Assembly: GCA_948099385.1 (NCBI GenBank)
Contig: CANUEZ040000199.1
Coordinates: forward strand, 1,622,001 to 1,686,000
DNA: 64,000 nucleotides
Direction of reading: 5' to 3'
Source of the DNA: Fasciola hepatica
Taxonomy: Eukaryota > Platyhelminthes > Trematoda > Plagiorchiida > Fasciolidae
Part shown: positions 48,819 through 60,146 of the stretch, piece after piece
Layout of the letters: the number at the start of each line of letters is the position of its first letter
Position numbering within the stretch: the first letter of the stretch is position 1
Made by a program: the position numbers and the translations under genes
The notes under the pieces: generated by a model
Database searches by the model: none
Told to the model about the DNA's origin: nothing
What the model saw: only the letters and a program-made list of their open reading frames with translations

Positions 48819-49077
48819 CATCTTCCAAGAGTGGAACTTATGACTTTCGACGTTCATCCGGATCATCACTGTAGCCTTAAAACTGTACGAGAATTTCGCC
48901 AAGAGCAATAAATCGAATCCCGGCCAGAGATTTCTGTACTTTATGCATTACTCTTCTCGATGTGCTGGGAATCCGTGGAAAGATATGTCAAGCCGGACCC
49001 GGAGATGGGTTATCCCGGAGCCCTGCAAATGCTTAGCAAGCATTTTGGACAAGGTTCGTGGTTGCATGAGACCTGAG
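48819..49077 (+). pseudogene. BEL/Pao gag (DUF1759-like) fragment
   Basis: The plus strand encodes LPRVELMTFDVHPDHH and FRQEQ, then a stop, and after a shift LLFSMCWESVERYV, PEMGYPGALQMLSKHFGQG, ending at a stop near 49,077. The pair 'LPxVELxxFDGxPxxxxxF' and 'GYxxAxxxLxxxFGxP' defines the gag region of many BEL/Pao elements. It has no protease next to it; LINE sequence follows within 100 bp. A separate insertion from the copies at 24.8 and 57 kb. Confidence 0.5.
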
Positions 49078-49162
49078 TGAAGGTGTACAGATGATGGCCA
49101 GGCGCAGTAAGGGCGACGCCTGCTCCCCGTCAAAACCCGGCGATAAAAGTGCAAAATTCGTA

Positions 49163-49275
49163 GAATAGCTTCAGGCCGAAGATTACCGGCTAGCCAAATT
49201 AGCCTCAGTACTGTATAAGAGCCTGGAAAGAACAGTGAAGAAGCACATCTCTAGGCAACTGGTTCAACATAACCT
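49163..49275 (+). pseudogene. LINE RT fragment
   Basis: One frame reads EDYRLAKLASVLYKSLERTV, then KKHISRQLVQHNLIS before TAA. It corresponds to the NYRPISLTSVxxKxxERxI helix of LINE reverse transcriptases. The QHGF motif expected next is missing because the sequence changes to the dispersed ATT repeat. Confidence 0.55.
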
Positions 49276-49355
49276 CATATCAAATAAGTAAAATGATGAT
49301 AATAATAATGGTTCATTTCGAGGACTTCCGAAACATGCCCGACTGTATGATCATA
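49276..49355 (-). repeat. Dispersed repeat with (ATT)n end, second copy
   Basis: GATGATAATAATAATGGTTC followed by about 45 bp similar to 29,535-29,600. It abuts the broken LINE RT directly, as expected if an element with an ATT-rich terminus inserted there. Confidence 0.4.
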
Positions 49356-50392
49356 TAGTACAAGTGAGGTCACAGAAGGGATTCTTGGATGTCCATTTGG
49401 GTATATGCAACACAAAACGGTGCACAGGTTTTAGTGGTCGCATGGAGGAATGCTCGGCAAGTTTAAATTTGAAGGTCAGGTGGACATATTGCCCAGCAGA
49501 GGGTAAATTGGGCTCCGTGGTCGGGATACGTATCGTAGTAAAACGAGGATGGAGTAAAAACTAGCAAAGTTTCGGATAGTATCGGGGTAAAGTCGCGGGG
49601 GAGAGTATATTGGCGAAAATAACTTCGAAATAGCGCCGACAAAAAATCTAAAAATTCTTAGTGAAAACAGACATGCACTTGAACTAGCAGCGAAAATACA
49701 ATACCCAAGGATTTTCGAGGAGTTCTTTGAGGGGAGAGAACTGCGTTAATGAAAATGAGTCCGATTGGCCACTGAATTAGTACTTACTATTAATCGAGAT
49801 GTTGTAGAAGACACGCTCATAAAAGAGGTAAATGTAAATGCCAGGGGTAGGAATCTGTAGCGTACTACTCTGTCTATATGGCACACTAAATGAATGTCAA
49901 CAATATCTAAGACGACACTAGCAAACTAAGATGGGCGGAGGAGTGTGCGGTGATAAAAAGGTCAAAAGGGTATGTACATTAAGAATTAAAATGAAACAAT
50001 AGGTGGGACTTAAACTCGCAGTCGTTCAGTGTTCTTGTGATCAGGAAATGAGCGTCGAAGGGCCAATATCCGCCAATGTCTTCAGTTCAGTTCGGTCTGA
50101 CAGCCATCCGTTGGACAGAACAGGATGGTATTGAGCGAAGTGCCAAGAGACGCCGTTGAAGCTTTTAAAATGTTTGTTTCACTCAGTTAGTTCCGACCGA
50201 TATGATTCCAAGACACTCCAAACCAGAATATGAGACCGTGCCAGAATTAAAGTTTTATTTACAGCCTTTTTTTGTATTGCGCGGTGTTGACGACCAAAAA
50301 GGTGTGTGTTTTACATTAAAACGTCGGTACAACAAAGGAGTGTCGCACCAAGGGACGTTGAAAATCATGGAAAAGTCGGAAATGTACAGGTA
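49356..50392. other. No gene; includes pentamer tail at 50,081-50,096 and possible gypsy LTR
   Basis: TTCAGTTCAGTTCGGT at 50,081-50,096 resembles the tails at 1.5 and 45.8 kb. 50,100-50,392 lies where the 3' LTR of the gypsy element should be, but no LTR partner is in the window to prove it. Confidence 0.3.
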
Positions 50393-50411
50393 CCTACACA
50401 ACTCTCCCGCC
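50393..50411 (-). other. Candidate polypurine tract and LTR start of the gypsy element
   Basis: On the minus strand GGCGGGAGAG is followed by TTGTGTAGG, about 70 nt after the integrase stop. A purine tract directly before a TGT-starting LTR is usual for Ty3/gypsy elements. It cannot be confirmed without a second LTR. Confidence 0.3.
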
Positions 50412-50482
50412 AGAGCGTTTGTTGTACAGAATAAACGCTCGATAGGAAAATAGAAAGAGGAAACGGTTAGCGAAAGAAAACG

Positions 50483-51511
50483 TCAACTAACAAAGTCTTG
50501 AAATCTGACCGGATGTCGAACGTTTCTGCCGGAAAGGCGGGTCACCAGGGAAGGTTGTTGCTGTGGTGGTGCTGGCGGGTGTGGTGTAGTGTCTGGTGTG
50601 ATGATAGAGGGTGGATCATCAACAGGAATTGTTGGTGGTGTGTCTGTGGATGGTAATGGTGTCGGTGTTGCTGGTGATGGAGGTGTATCAAAATGCGCGG
50701 GTTTTAGTCTGTCAATGGAAACTGTGTCTGGCTTATCGGCTTTCTGAACCACGAAATATTTGTCTGTGCGACTTAGCACCTTAAATGGACCATCATACGG
50801 TGGTGTGAGTGAGTTGCGAACAGTATCGTTACGAATAAAAACGAAAGGTGACGTATATAGATCATTGTGTACAAAAACGTGTGTGGATGACAAGCGAGTG
50901 GGTGTTGGAGGAAGATGTAACATACGGTCTTTGAGTTGTTGGACAAACTGGGATGGGTTAGGACTGGCATCAGTGTTGGGTTGAACATACTCACCTGGAA
51001 GGCATATGGTGGTACCAAAAACGAGTTCACCTGACGTGCTGTGGAGGTCGTCTTTGACTGATAACCGCAGACCCAAAAGAACTAGTGGCAGGTTGTCGCT
51101 CCAGTTATTGGGGTTTGGCTGTGATATCAGTGCTGCTTTGAGTTGACGGTGTAGGCGCTCTACCATGCCATTGGACGAAGGATGGTGTGCAGTTGTTGTG
51201 ATGTGTTTACAGCCAAGCAGTTTAGTGAAATCACGAAACAAAGTCGATTGGAATTGGCTGCCAGGGTCTGTGGTGACGGTAGATGGTACACCAAATGTAG
51301 CAATCCAGTGTTGGAGTAGTACTTTCGCAATATTTTCTGCCGAGGTGTCGGAAATGGGTACTGCCACCGGCCAGCGTGTTAAACGATCAACAACGGTTAA
51401 TAAGTGGGTATGTCCATTCGATGGTGGTAGTGGACCAACAAGATCGACGTGAATATGTGTGAAACGGACGTCGGGAACGGTGAACGTACTGGGAGGAGAA
51501 AAAGTGTGGCG
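50483..51511 (-). CDS. Ty3/gypsy integrase, open frame, 5'-truncated at palindrome
   Basis: 343 codons without a stop on the minus strand. Integrase core: HIHVDLVGPLPPSNGHTHLL (Asp codon 51,443-51,445), TVTTDPGSQFQSTLF (Asp 51,266-51,268), SSNGMVERLHRQLKAAL (Glu 51,158-51,160), giving D and D-35-E complete. A chromodomain-free C-terminal part follows with YDGPFKVLSRTDKYFVV and IDRLKPAH, then a Pro/Thr-rich tail and the stop at 50,483. The integrase would insert the element's DNA copy. The frame is still open at 51,511, where it meets the palindrome, so the zinc-binding HHCC part, RNase H, RT, protease and gag are absent. The intact frame suggests a young copy, cut by a recent rearrangement. 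Confidence 0.88.
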   Translation of the reverse strand, partial: RHTFSPPSTFTVPDVRFTHIHVDLVGPLPPSNGHTHLLTVVDRLTRWPVAVPISDTSAENIAKVLLQHWIATFGVPSTVTTDPGSQFQSTLFRDFTKLLGCKHITTTAHHPSSNGMVERLHRQLKAALISQPNPNNWSDNLPLVLLGLRLSVKDDLHSTSGELVFGTTICLPGEYVQPNTDASPNPSQFVQQLKDRMLHLPPTPTRLSSTHVFVHNDLYTSPFVFIRNDTVRNSLTPPYDGPFKVLSRTDKYFVVQKADKPDTVSIDRLKPAHFDTPPSPATPTPLPSTDTPPTIPVDDPPSIITPDTTPHPPAPPQQQPSLVTRLSGRNVRHPVRFQDFVS

Positions 51512-53777
51512 GCGTCATCCCTGATGTACAGTGGGTTTATCTCTTGCTTTCAGAAGGATAACCCTATCTAACCCATGTGCTTCTGTGAATCCTTCTTGGC
51601 TCCATCCGCCTGGTTGTACATAGCACTGGTAACTACATCCTTCAACTACTCCCCACTGTCCATGCCTATGCCAATCCAAAAGTCTGGAGCCATTTACACC
51701 TACTATCCCTTAATTTGTCACAGGGATCTACGGCATCCATAAGCCCTCGGTCTGCTTTAATTTACATTTGTTCTCCATTAAACACAGATCCCCAGCTGGG
51801 ACAAAGGAAGTCAGAGTTTTTCTATACGGTTTCCCTTTCAGTCATCCTCGATGAAGGTCGACTTCTTCAGGCACCGTACTGGTCATTTACCTGGAAGGTT
51901 CATTTGAGAGTAACTCTGTGTGGTCTTCTGTCAACAGGCGCCTCATCAGTTCTACTCTCAAAGATCCCCGGCAGCCTAACCAATTTATTCTGGATCAAAT
52001 ATCCTTGTCAAAGTTGCTATACCCCCGTATAATCATCAGCTATCACTCGCGCCAATCCCAGCTGTGCCAGGTGCGGTCAGATTTACCGCGTCACCCGGCG
52101 TACAACGGGCTCTCGGGCCGTTTGCAATGACGCGTGGGCGCAGTTAGGCTGGTGGATCACACCTCCAGTGTTCTTTTCATGGAGCTTTTTCTAGTCGGGT
52201 GTCCAGCTCAAGATCGGCATCACGAGCTAGCAAGGGCTGCTTGTTGCAAGCTTCAAATCCCCCCACCTTGTCACACCCAACACAGCCAGTTATGGATCGC
52301 TTGTTTCCTCCATTCTCGTTCTGCCACCAAGTGCTGTGGTGATTTTGTCCCTTTCACATTCCAGTCGTGGAAGCCCATTTGGACCAACGCTCAGTTGTTC
52401 AATGTGCCATCGAGTCAGCATCCACTCAGTGCCGTTCACAAACAAATGCACCACGCACGCATGGCTTGTCATTGTGCAGTCGTGGAAGTTGAGCAATGCA
52501 ATGCGCATGTCTCGCGCGTAGGATTTGCCCCCACATCACGTGACGGTGTTTGGCAAGTTTGCACCCTCCGGTCAAAGTACCACTGGATGAACACTTGTGT
52601 GTAAACTCGTGCCGTTCCGTAGCCCATGCATGTAAATTGCAAATAATATCGTAATTGAGTAATGCATTTCAGTGCCCGCTGGTGTGTCCCCTGATTTTAT
52701 CCGATCGTAGAGTATGTCTACCTATCGTTTATGTCAATACACTCATCCCTCCCTTTGTCGTTGTTCTGTCACCGTACCCTTACCTACCCAGTTGTCCTTA
52801 CTCCCATCATCTCTCTTCATGATAGCTCCAACTTCTTGATGTCTCTGTCACCCTGTTCGCACTATTACACCATGCTCTTCGATGTTTGCTTTTCTGCCCA
52901 CGTCCCTCTTACTGAGTCCAAGTCTCTTTTCTGCTGCTACAGACCGTCGCCCATATAGCTCATTAGTGGCATTATGTACATCACTACATTTTGTTTTGTC
53001 ATATCTTTCCTTGTTCTTTCTTCTCATGGGGCACACCATTTTGCACTATCCCCGTACGTACACACTCCCAGTACCCATGTCAGAACTGGCCATCTCCACC
53101 TTTCCACCCTTTATAGCCACTTTTACTATCCATTCATCACCACCACAAACTTCTTCCTTGGCCCCGCAAATACCCGCCGATTTTTCCATCAACTGATGCT
53201 TCTGTTGGTGTCTTTTGGCTCACTCCATTTGTGCAAGTGCATGCCGGCGTGCGGCCCTCCAGCACCATTGTCCCAACTCTTTTACGCATGGTTCTCGTGC
53301 CTTCTGCTCCATCATAGGTTTACTCGTCATGTTGGCTTATTTTCCCGGGCCTTTATTGCGCGATTCACCCGTAGCAATGTGACATAACTGGCCACCACTT
53401 TCTGTTTGCCCTTTGATCACTTCTCTCATCTCGTTTGCACTTTCTTCGCCAAAAGTATCACTTCTGTGCTTTCAAGGTTGCTCTGAGTCTCCGCGCCGCG
53501 CCCATCGTAAAGAAAACGTTACACTGTGAATCTCATGTGCAGTTTCGAATTTAGTTGTCTGCCCTTACTTCACCTCTCTAACTTTCCGCGTGTTCATATC
53601 TTGCATATTTTGTTTTCCCTTATAACAGCCGCATCCTTGCACCACAGTCTGTCATACTTCTCAGTTCCCGTTCTTCGCTGATAGTTCACACGACTCGGAC
53701 CACTTAGCAACTTAATTCGCTAAGCTTTCCCCAGCAATTCCCGTCGTAATCATTTCGGTGACCCACGATATAAGCTT
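51512..53777 (+). repeat. Palindrome left arm (2,266 bp)
   Basis: Reverse complement of 53,836-56,101; paired positions sum to 107,613 from outer to inner end, so there are no net indels. One mismatch seen at 52,980/54,633. Open stretches inside (156, 137, 105 codons) are Ser/Leu/Cys-rich with no known domain, and they appear in both arms only because of the symmetry. The arm does not match the other repeats of this window. C+T-rich on the plus strand. Confidence 0.97.
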
Positions 53778-53835
53778 CGGATAAATGCGGATGCATCAAT
53801 TGCGTCGGTCGGAAGTGAGTGAAGCGCTAATAAGT
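53778..53835. repeat. Palindrome loop, 58 bp
   Basis: Unique sequence between the arms, starting CGGATAAATGCGGATGCATC. It has no internal symmetry worth noting and no target-site-like repeats at its edges. Confidence 0.95.
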
Positions 53836-56101
53836 AAGCTTATATCGTGGGTCACCGAAATGATTACGACGGGAATTGCTGGGGAAAGCTTAGCGAATTA
53901 AGTTGCTAAGTGGTCCGAGTCGTGTGAACTATCAGCGAAGAACGGGAACTGAGAAGTATGACAGACTGTGGTGCAAGGATGCGGCTGTTATAAGGGAAAA
54001 CAAAATATGCAAGATATGAACACGCGGAAAGTTAGAGAGGTGAAGTAAGGGCAGACAACTAAATTCGAAACTGCACATGAGATTCACAGTGTAACGTTTT
54101 CTTTACGATGGGCGCGGCGCGGAGACTCAGAGCAACCTTGAAAGCACAGAAGTGATACTTTTGGCGAAGAAAGTGCAAACGAGATGAGAGAAGTGATCAA
54201 AGGGCAAACAGAAAGTGGTGGCCAGTTATGTCACATTGCTACGGGTGAATCGCGCAATAAAGGCCCGGGAAAATAAGCCAACATGACGAGTAAACCTATG
54301 ATGGAGCAGAAGGCACGAGAACCATGCGTAAAAGAGTTGGGACAATGGTGCTGGAGGGCCGCACGCCGGCATGCACTTGCACAAATGGAGTGAGCCAAAA
54401 GACACCAACAGAAGCATCAGTTGATGGAAAAATCGGCGGGTATTTGCGGGGCCAAGGAAGAAGTTTGTGGTGGTGATGAATGGATAGTAAAAGTGGCTAT
54501 AAAGGGTGGAAAGGTGGAGATGGCCAGTTCTGACATGGGTACTGGGAGTGTGTACGTACGGGGATAGTGCAAAATGGTGTGCCCCATGAGAAGAAAGAAC
54601 AAGGAAAGATATGACAAAACAAAATGTAGTGACGTACATAATGCCACTAATGAGCTATATGGGCGACGGTCTGTAGCAGCAGAAAAGAGACTTGGACTCA
54701 GTAAGAGGGACGTGGGCAGAAAAGCAAACATCGAAGAGCATGGTGTAATAGTGCGAACAGGGTGACAGAGACATCAAGAAGTTGGAGCTATCATGAAGAG
54801 AGATGATGGGAGTAAGGACAACTGGGTAGGTAAGGGTACGGTGACAGAACAACGACAAAGGGAGGGATGAGTGTATTGACATAAACGATAGGTAGACATA
54901 CTCTACGATCGGATAAAATCAGGGGACACACCAGCGGGCACTGAAATGCATTACTCAATTACGATATTATTTGCAATTTACATGCATGGGCTACGGAACG
55001 GCACGAGTTTACACACAAGTGTTCATCCAGTGGTACTTTGACCGGAGGGTGCAAACTTGCCAAACACCGTCACGTGATGTGGGGGCAAATCCTACGCGCG
55101 AGACATGCGCATTGCATTGCTCAACTTCCACGACTGCACAATGACAAGCCATGCGTGCGTGGTGCATTTGTTTGTGAACGGCACTGAGTGGATGCTGACT
55201 CGATGGCACATTGAACAACTGAGCGTTGGTCCAAATGGGCTTCCACGACTGGAATGTGAAAGGGACAAAATCACCACAGCACTTGGTGGCAGAACGAGAA
55301 TGGAGGAAACAAGCGATCCATAACTGGCTGTGTTGGGTGTGACAAGGTGGGGGGATTTGAAGCTTGCAACAAGCAGCCCTTGCTAGCTCGTGATGCCGAT
55401 CTTGAGCTGGACACCCGACTAGAAAAAGCTCCATGAAAAGAACACTGGAGGTGTGATCCACCAGCCTAACTGCGCCCACGCGTCATTGCAAACGGCCCGA
55501 GAGCCCGTTGTACGCCGGGTGACGCGGTAAATCTGACCGCACCTGGCACAGCTGGGATTGGCGCGAGTGATAGCTGATGATTATACGGGGGTATAGCAAC
55601 TTTGACAAGGATATTTGATCCAGAATAAATTGGTTAGGCTGCCGGGGATCTTTGAGAGTAGAACTGATGAGGCGCCTGTTGACAGAAGACCACACAGAGT
55701 TACTCTCAAATGAACCTTCCAGGTAAATGACCAGTACGGTGCCTGAAGAAGTCGACCTTCATCGAGGATGACTGAAAGGGAAACCGTATAGAAAAACTCT
55801 GACTTCCTTTGTCCCAGCTGGGGATCTGTGTTTAATGGAGAACAAATGTAAATTAAAGCAGACCGAGGGCTTATGGATGCCGTAGATCCCTGTGACAAAT
55901 TAAGGGATAGTAGGTGTAAATGGCTCCAGACTTTTGGATTGGCATAGGCATGGACAGTGGGGAGTAGTTGAAGGATGTAGTTACCAGTGCTATGTACAAC
56001 CAGGCGGATGGAGCCAAGAAGGATTCACAGAAGCACATGGGTTAGATAGGGTTATCCTTCTGAAAGCAAGAGATAAACCCACTGTACATCAGGGATGACG
56101 C
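53836..56101 (-). repeat. Palindrome right arm (2,266 bp)
   Basis: Mirror of the left arm. Symmetry fails from 56,102 on, against 51,511 on the left. The outer flanks differ: gypsy integrase on the left, unassigned sequence and then a BEL/Pao remnant on the right. No direct repeat of the flanks, as a transposon insertion would leave, is visible. Confidence 0.97.
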
Positions 56102-56849
56102 TGATCACAGTTCCAGATACCAAGGGGAAGAAGTAGGTTGTACATAGTATGCAGGTACTGGGGCATGGAGCATAGATAAGAAGGTTAGAGTGTCATGTCT
56201 CTTTTGAAGGCCTGGTCGGTGGAGACTCGGTTACAGGCCATCGGTATAGAACTGAATGCACTTAAGTGGATGAGTGCATAATTCATGCACTGATTCTTCC
56301 CGCCTACCTATTCCCCACTGACAGTGCATCTACCTACCGGCAACTTAAGGTGGAATCTTCTCAGCCGTACACTAGATACAACCACACGCAGTTCACTAGT
56401 GACAAAAGCGTACTGGTTCCTCCGGTACAATCCGCAGCCCTCTTTTTGCCAGATCACAATTGTCATGAATCACACAGCAGATGCAGAGGCGCAGACGTAG
56501 GTGACAAACGTGTGGAGGTTCTCCTATTACACTGGAAAAGATGAACAAACAAGCGCTCGTGTGTATACATGAGCCAGCGAGTGAGTGGATAAGTGCAACC
56601 GATTGCATGAAGAAAATATTCCCGATGTGTGTAATCATTCTCGTAAATGCCAAGCACCACTGAATACCTCATGGTGAAGCGCAGCCGTGGAGGTCGGTAT
56701 CAAAAGGGAAAACCATTTCCAACGAGGACTACTTAACTCAAGTGGGTGCGTGTGACTATGCACAAAATATAAGCCAGCAGTAGTTTTCACCAGAGTGCGA
56801 GGACTAGACTGTGTGCGAGCCATAATACGTCACAGTGTTCTGAACTCCT
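56102..56849. other. No gene; could hold the BEL/Pao 3' LTR
   Basis: Directly downstream, on the minus strand, of the BEL/Pao remnant, where a 3' LTR is expected. No second LTR is available for comparison. Short open stretches lack motifs. Confidence 0.3.
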
Positions 56850-58501
56850 GGCTTCGTGTGGCCGGTCGTCACCCCCAGGCAGATACAGCCCCGTGATGCC
56901 CAAAACGTACTCTCCGTTGCCTGTTTTCACTAAAACAGCACGCACGAGTCCATCGAAGTCAAAATGGTCTTCTTTGATAGCTCCAAGCAGCCATATCTCA
57001 CGGAGTAATTATTCTTCAGCTATGGGTGCCACTTCGCCCAGCCTGAATGGTCTCTCCATGGCGGTCTACTTTTGTCTTGGCTGTAGAGTTTGCAGGTACT
57101 TCTGCCTTCATCGTCAGCGAACTACTGGGGCAGTGCAGTTGGTTTCTTTTCAAACTTGCAGTAGAGTGCTCCTAATAGTCTCTGGCTGCCTTCATTCTTC
57201 GGGGGGTCTTCTTATGAGAAGTCGTTTCTTAGGTCCCGTAAATAGAGATCTGTGGGGTTTTTGGATGATCGCACATAATGCCATTGACTTACACTCATCG
57301 AATCGTCAGTAACTGTCAGTCCATTAGCCACGAAACTCTTGAAGTAGACGCTCGTATTTCGGATGCAGTAAGGTACAATAGGGGGGTCGATCCGAAAGAT
57401 TGTGTCTAAAGTAAAGCCTGCAAGGCATTGCTCCAAAGTATTGGTCAATCCTACATACTGTACAGCTGTGATCATTTCCGTCTTCAGAATCGACTCCTAT
57501 TTTAGTGGGGTAGCTCTGGCTTTAGCGAGTAACAATCTGGTTTTTTCTATGCTCAGTCGCAATTATTCAACTGCCGCGTGCCCCCATTCTGCAACCCCTT
57601 CTCCGGTGCTTTCCAGAATAAGTTGGGTCTTCCATTTATTTTAGGTCACTCTAAAGCAGACTGTGTGGGATTCGCGTGTTCCCCAGTTCATCGAGGGTGA
57701 TCGGGAACCACTCTTAGTCTAGTAGGTTCATGCCTGCTGGCTTTTCATCCCAACCGACTTTCTTCAGACAAACCCGATGTAGTAGAATTTTTCCGGGAGG
57801 TGGCCATCGAGAAACAAACCCATTGGAACCTGCGAACTGAAGATGGATGACAGGACTCCCCTGCGCGCGAGTGGTCGACCGGGAACATTCAACTCAAGAA
57901 CGAATTCGTCTGTCTTAGCAGTTTGGTGTATCCTTAGGGCGCCTTCCATCAAAAGAGTTAATCCATTGGTTTCTCGAACTGTCTCTGCTTTTTCATTGTG
58001 CGAAATGACTTCCAAAACTGCCGATGGGTTTGATGTCCATTTCACGAGGTGGAATCTGCCCTTCTCTAGTAATTCTACCAGACTTCTGAGGCGCGTTATA
58101 GCCGTTTCAATGTCATCCAGCGACCCAATATTTCCGCCAACATAGACAATTTTGCTGACATTATCAACTACTGTCCGGAGGAAAGAGGCCACATACTTGT
58201 TTGCTGTTTCCCGTAAGGAGTACTTGGTGCAAAGAAGTAACGGTATCGCTGTAAGCTGACGAACTGTCATTCTGCAATCTACCACCAGTCTGTGCAGGTT
58301 GTTTCCGTTCCACCATAAACATTGCCATGTACTTCTTTTTTCCACTAGTACCTTCACCTGGGGAAACACCTCCGTGGAGTAAGCTGATGCTAACACTCTA
58401 CCTAACGTGAACCGAAACAAAACCTCAACCAGCTGTGTTTTCCAGTCCACCCTTGTAATACTTTGTCGTTTACTGACTTCCCTCGAAACTGGGAAGCACA
58501 A
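56850..58501 (-). pseudogene. BEL/Pao pol: RT, RNase H and integrase tail, catalytic residues lost
   Basis: 58,501-57,764 is a 245-codon RT piece: LVEVLFRFTLGRVLASAYST, where the palm Asp (ADI) is replaced, FPQVKVLVEK, VDCRMTVRQL, and IVYVGGNIGS where YVDD is expected. Then LVELLEKGRFHLVKWTSN, RRGVLSSIFSS and PMGLF follow. 57,590-57,212 is the RNase H region: LLLAKARATPLK, KTEMITAVQYVGL, YFKSFVANGL, SQWHYVRSSKNPTDL. 57,060-56,850 resembles the integrase C-terminus (LLGAIKEDHFDFDGLVRAVL, VKTGNGEYV). The integrase core between them is deleted. The order and motifs are typical of BEL/Pao. With both YVDD aspartates gone it cannot copy RNA, though long stretches stay open. Confidence 0.75.
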
Positions 58502-58609
58502 GCGAAAACCAACCGAAAATCTTCCGATTTCTTGGGATGGAGACCCGAGTGCTGAGACAGGTGCGATTTACTCTCTCGAGCCTTGGTAGAGGCAGTCGCC
58601 TTTCCTAGC

Positions 58610-59076
58610 TAATGAAGTTGGCTGCCTTTACACTCCTCAGGTCGGACAACCTGCTGCCTTTTGTAGTCCACCGCCCTCTCGTATGCAATTCTACCGGTGG
58701 AGTAGGACTCGTTTACTTATTAGGCTCCCCGGAAATCTTCAAAGACATCACGTGTTATTCACCAGTGACTTCAACTCACCTGGTGTCCATTGGCAAAGAA
58801 CTGGTGCCTCTGATGTCACCTCCAGCAGATCTCTCCAGGATCTTGCTCTCAATAGCTTACTAGTACCGGACATAGAAGATCTAACCAGAAATCTTACATA
58901 CACCGCCTTCCAACTATACATGATCATCACTAATGGATGGTTCCAAGTAGATATGGTGCACTACTAGCCGCCTCTCAGCAAAAGTGATCACATTATCACT
59001 GGGTTTCATTGTATTGTGAATCAGGCTCTCTTCCCCAGAAGCCAAAATTTGAAGATCCTTCAAAATAATGATAATG
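58610..59076 (+). pseudogene. LINE C-type endonuclease fragment, cut by the duplication edge
   Basis: 58,612-58,740 reads LRSDNLLPFVVHRPLVCNST, close to SGTDNLLLGVVYRPPARNST of the LINE C copy. After a shift, TSDFNSPGVHW (GDFN-like) and RSLQDLALNSLLVPDIEDLT follow, then SDHIITGF near 58,985. It ends at 59,076 where the duplicated segment starts. At least two frame changes. Confidence 0.6.
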
Positions 59077-60146
59077 ACGATCCTTTCAGACAAACCGGCC
59101 CCAAATACAAAAGAAACATGCGAAATTCGGTGGCCTTCCATCGTTCAACATTATGTGTGTCGACAGAGTCGCTGAAAATCACAAGGCGTATCTGGGTGTG
59201 GCTGAAGTATACGGCTTCCCAGTTCTGCAGCAGCAGCTTTGTCCAAGCGGCCAAATGCGTCATGCGGCCGAAACCACCACGATTCGATCAACCTCCTCAT
59301 CACACCCAAGCAAACAAGGTGCATGTAATCCAGTGGAAAGTGTTTACCCATGTCAATAGGGAGGGAAAGAAAAGGACTCAAGTCAACATGATGTTTGTGG
59401 TGTCGACGTGATTGAAAAGCCTCGTTGTCACGTGACTTGTATTTGACAAGGGGGAATGTCATCCTTTTTTGCGGTGAAATCCACGCTGGATGCATCTATC
59501 ACAGCCAAAGTAGCCAGTAGGACCTTTCACTTGTCTAATAAAGGCCCTTCCCGGAGTATCACACATTATAGATGACAGGTGACACTTCACAGACCTCTCA
59601 CCAAGCCTGAGGCCTTCTGTCAGCGAATGGTTCAGCTCTCTGACAGTTCCACTCACATAAGATGACACTTCTGATAGTTTCCCACGATCACCATAAAAAC
59701 TAGCGGTAAGTACGGGCAAGCAATGAGGCTTAACCACCCTGGCAAGGACAGGCCACGGCTGCGGGTCCGACGAACGAAACACAGAAGTTCCGTCACAGTT
59801 TAACTGGAGGAAGACTTCGTCGGGTAAAGCGGTGATGTTACTCGACTGCATCTGCAAGCCTTCGGTTAAACCCATGTGTACATATTCGCCATTTTCCAAT
59901 GTTGTGGTTGGACAATCCCGTGGCGTGCGCAAAAATGTCCTTGGGTCCCGACGTACGTTCGGTATATGTTTGCCTATGGCTTCCAGGGGAAGTAAGGCAA
60001 ACAAACCTGCATCCGATGCCGATTTGACCTGACATGTGAGGTTTCGAGGCAGTAACCCGATAGTGTTACCTAGCTGCGATGGATCTGGGAGCTTCAGAGT
60101 CCTGAGGTGAGAAAAAGTTGTACAGTGGGTGTGAACTACTGATATA
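59077..60146 (-). pseudogene. CACTA/EnSpm-like transposase, copy 2, 3'-truncated
   Basis: The same N-terminal and middle blocks as copy 1, including CDTPGRAFIRQVKG, FPLDYMHLVCLGVMRRL and WKATEFRMFLLYLGP, with the same two frame changes. At 59,077 the coding text stops after GPVCLKGS and enters LINE C sequence, so the C-terminal third and the DUF4806 partner are missing. It differs from copy 1 by one residue here (MTFP in place of MTFL). Confidence 0.8.

Noticed and set aside
52134..52604. 156-codon open frame, present again at 55,009-55,479 in reverse
   Set aside because: It recurs only because of the palindrome. Composition is Cys/His/Ser-rich with no domain, and the other strand is also open, so it is not supported as a gene.
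52974..53387. 137-codon open frame in each palindrome arm that looks like membrane segments
   Set aside because: Hydrophobicity follows from the C+T-rich strand. No start context, no homologous domain.
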